A stretch of 64,000 nt of DNA from Lachancea thermotolerans CBS 6340. Taxonomy: Eukaryota; Ascomycota; Saccharomycetes; Saccharomycetales; Saccharomycetaceae. Positions 63,909 through 64,000 of this stretch are shown here, in pieces (within the stretch, counting starts at the first letter, position 1; every line of letters starts with the position of its first letter). A program made the position numbers and the translations under genes. Under the pieces are notes generated by a model. The model had not been told where the DNA came from, made no database searches, and was given only the letters and a program-made list of their open reading frames with translations. The stretch spans positions 1 through 64,000 of the forward strand of contig NC_013078.1 in the NCBI RefSeq assembly GCF_000142805.1, written 5' to 3'.

Positions 63909-64000
63909 CTATACTCGCAGAGTATAACGGCCTAGCTTGAAGAACTGAACCGCACCCTTTCCAATAATTCGGTCTGGGTCCCAGTCAATTTTTGAGCTCC
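63909..64000 (-). CDS. possible C-terminus of a gene running off the right edge
   Basis: The minus-strand frame from the window edge to a TAG at 63909-63911 is open and reads as plausible protein, with IDWDPDRII and AVQFFKLGRYTLRV. Only about 29 codons are visible, so an open frame of this length proves little. No family recognised. Confidence 0.25.
   Translation of the reverse strand, partial: SSKIDWDPDRIIGKGAVQFFKLGRYTLRV

Noticed and set aside
63715-63927. 70-codon ATG frame near the right edge
   Set aside because: No family resemblance, and it overlaps the opposite-strand frame at the edge. It is too short to support by itself.

Overview
This window looks like nuclear DNA of a budding yeast of the Saccharomycetaceae. 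The genes are intronless, 0.8-4.5 kb long, and separated by AT-rich spacers. Most products are recognisable as Saccharomyces-type families: ARN siderophore transporter, Car2, isomaltase, Hxt, Dak2, Yfl054-type aquaglyceroporin and Dur3. A divergent DAK2 / YFL054C-type pair matches the neighbouring pair I remember from S. cerevisiae chromosome VI. Genus cannot be fixed by eye. A non-duplicated lineage such as Lachancea or Kluyveromyces is a guess. Many transporters, minisatellites, relic repeats and unusually long gene-free stretches suggest a subtelomeric or otherwise fast-evolving region. No telomere, centromere, tRNA or rRNA gene was recognised.

Left part (1-22.8 kb). A 9-bp minisatellite and a CACGTGAC-rich patch lie at the edge. 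An iron-siderophore transporter follows, divergent from a DHA2-type drug exporter, with several Aft-type iron boxes between them. Next come an amino-acid permease and a YER152C-type aminotransferase, divergent, with a perfect 16-bp x 4 repeat between them. After a 5.3-kb gene desert is ornithine aminotransferase (CAR2), whose first ATG adds a mitochondrial-presequence-like N-terminus. A second 2.5-kb desert follows. Two related degenerate repeats at 6.4-7.1 and 14.6-15.0 kb share a start-like peptide.

Middle (21.3-35 kb). A nitrogen-scavenging group holds a Dal5-family permease split by one frameshift, an ochratoxinase/imidazolonepropionase-like amidohydrolase, and a class I glutamine amidotransferase. 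Clustered GATAAG sites lie in the two promoter regions. A sugar group holds an isomaltase-type alpha-glucosidase and a hexose transporter, divergent, with Mig1-like sites and a 62-bp GC-rich minisatellite abutting the transporter's TATA box. A large Zn2Cys6 regulator follows.

Right part (36-64 kb). This holds an unknown type II membrane protein, an ABCC-type ABC transporter, and the dihydroxyacetone kinase / aquaglyceroporin pair. Then come a flavin monooxygenase, a sugar/polyol-type transporter, an MDR oxidoreductase, an NtaA/SnaA/DszA-type FMN monooxygenase, a Dur3-like symporter and a Yct1/Soa1-like sulfur-compound permease. The last four to six genes may form a sulfur- or nitrogen-scavenging group. 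Several starts were moved to the first in-frame ATG, because the longest open frame began at a non-ATG codon.
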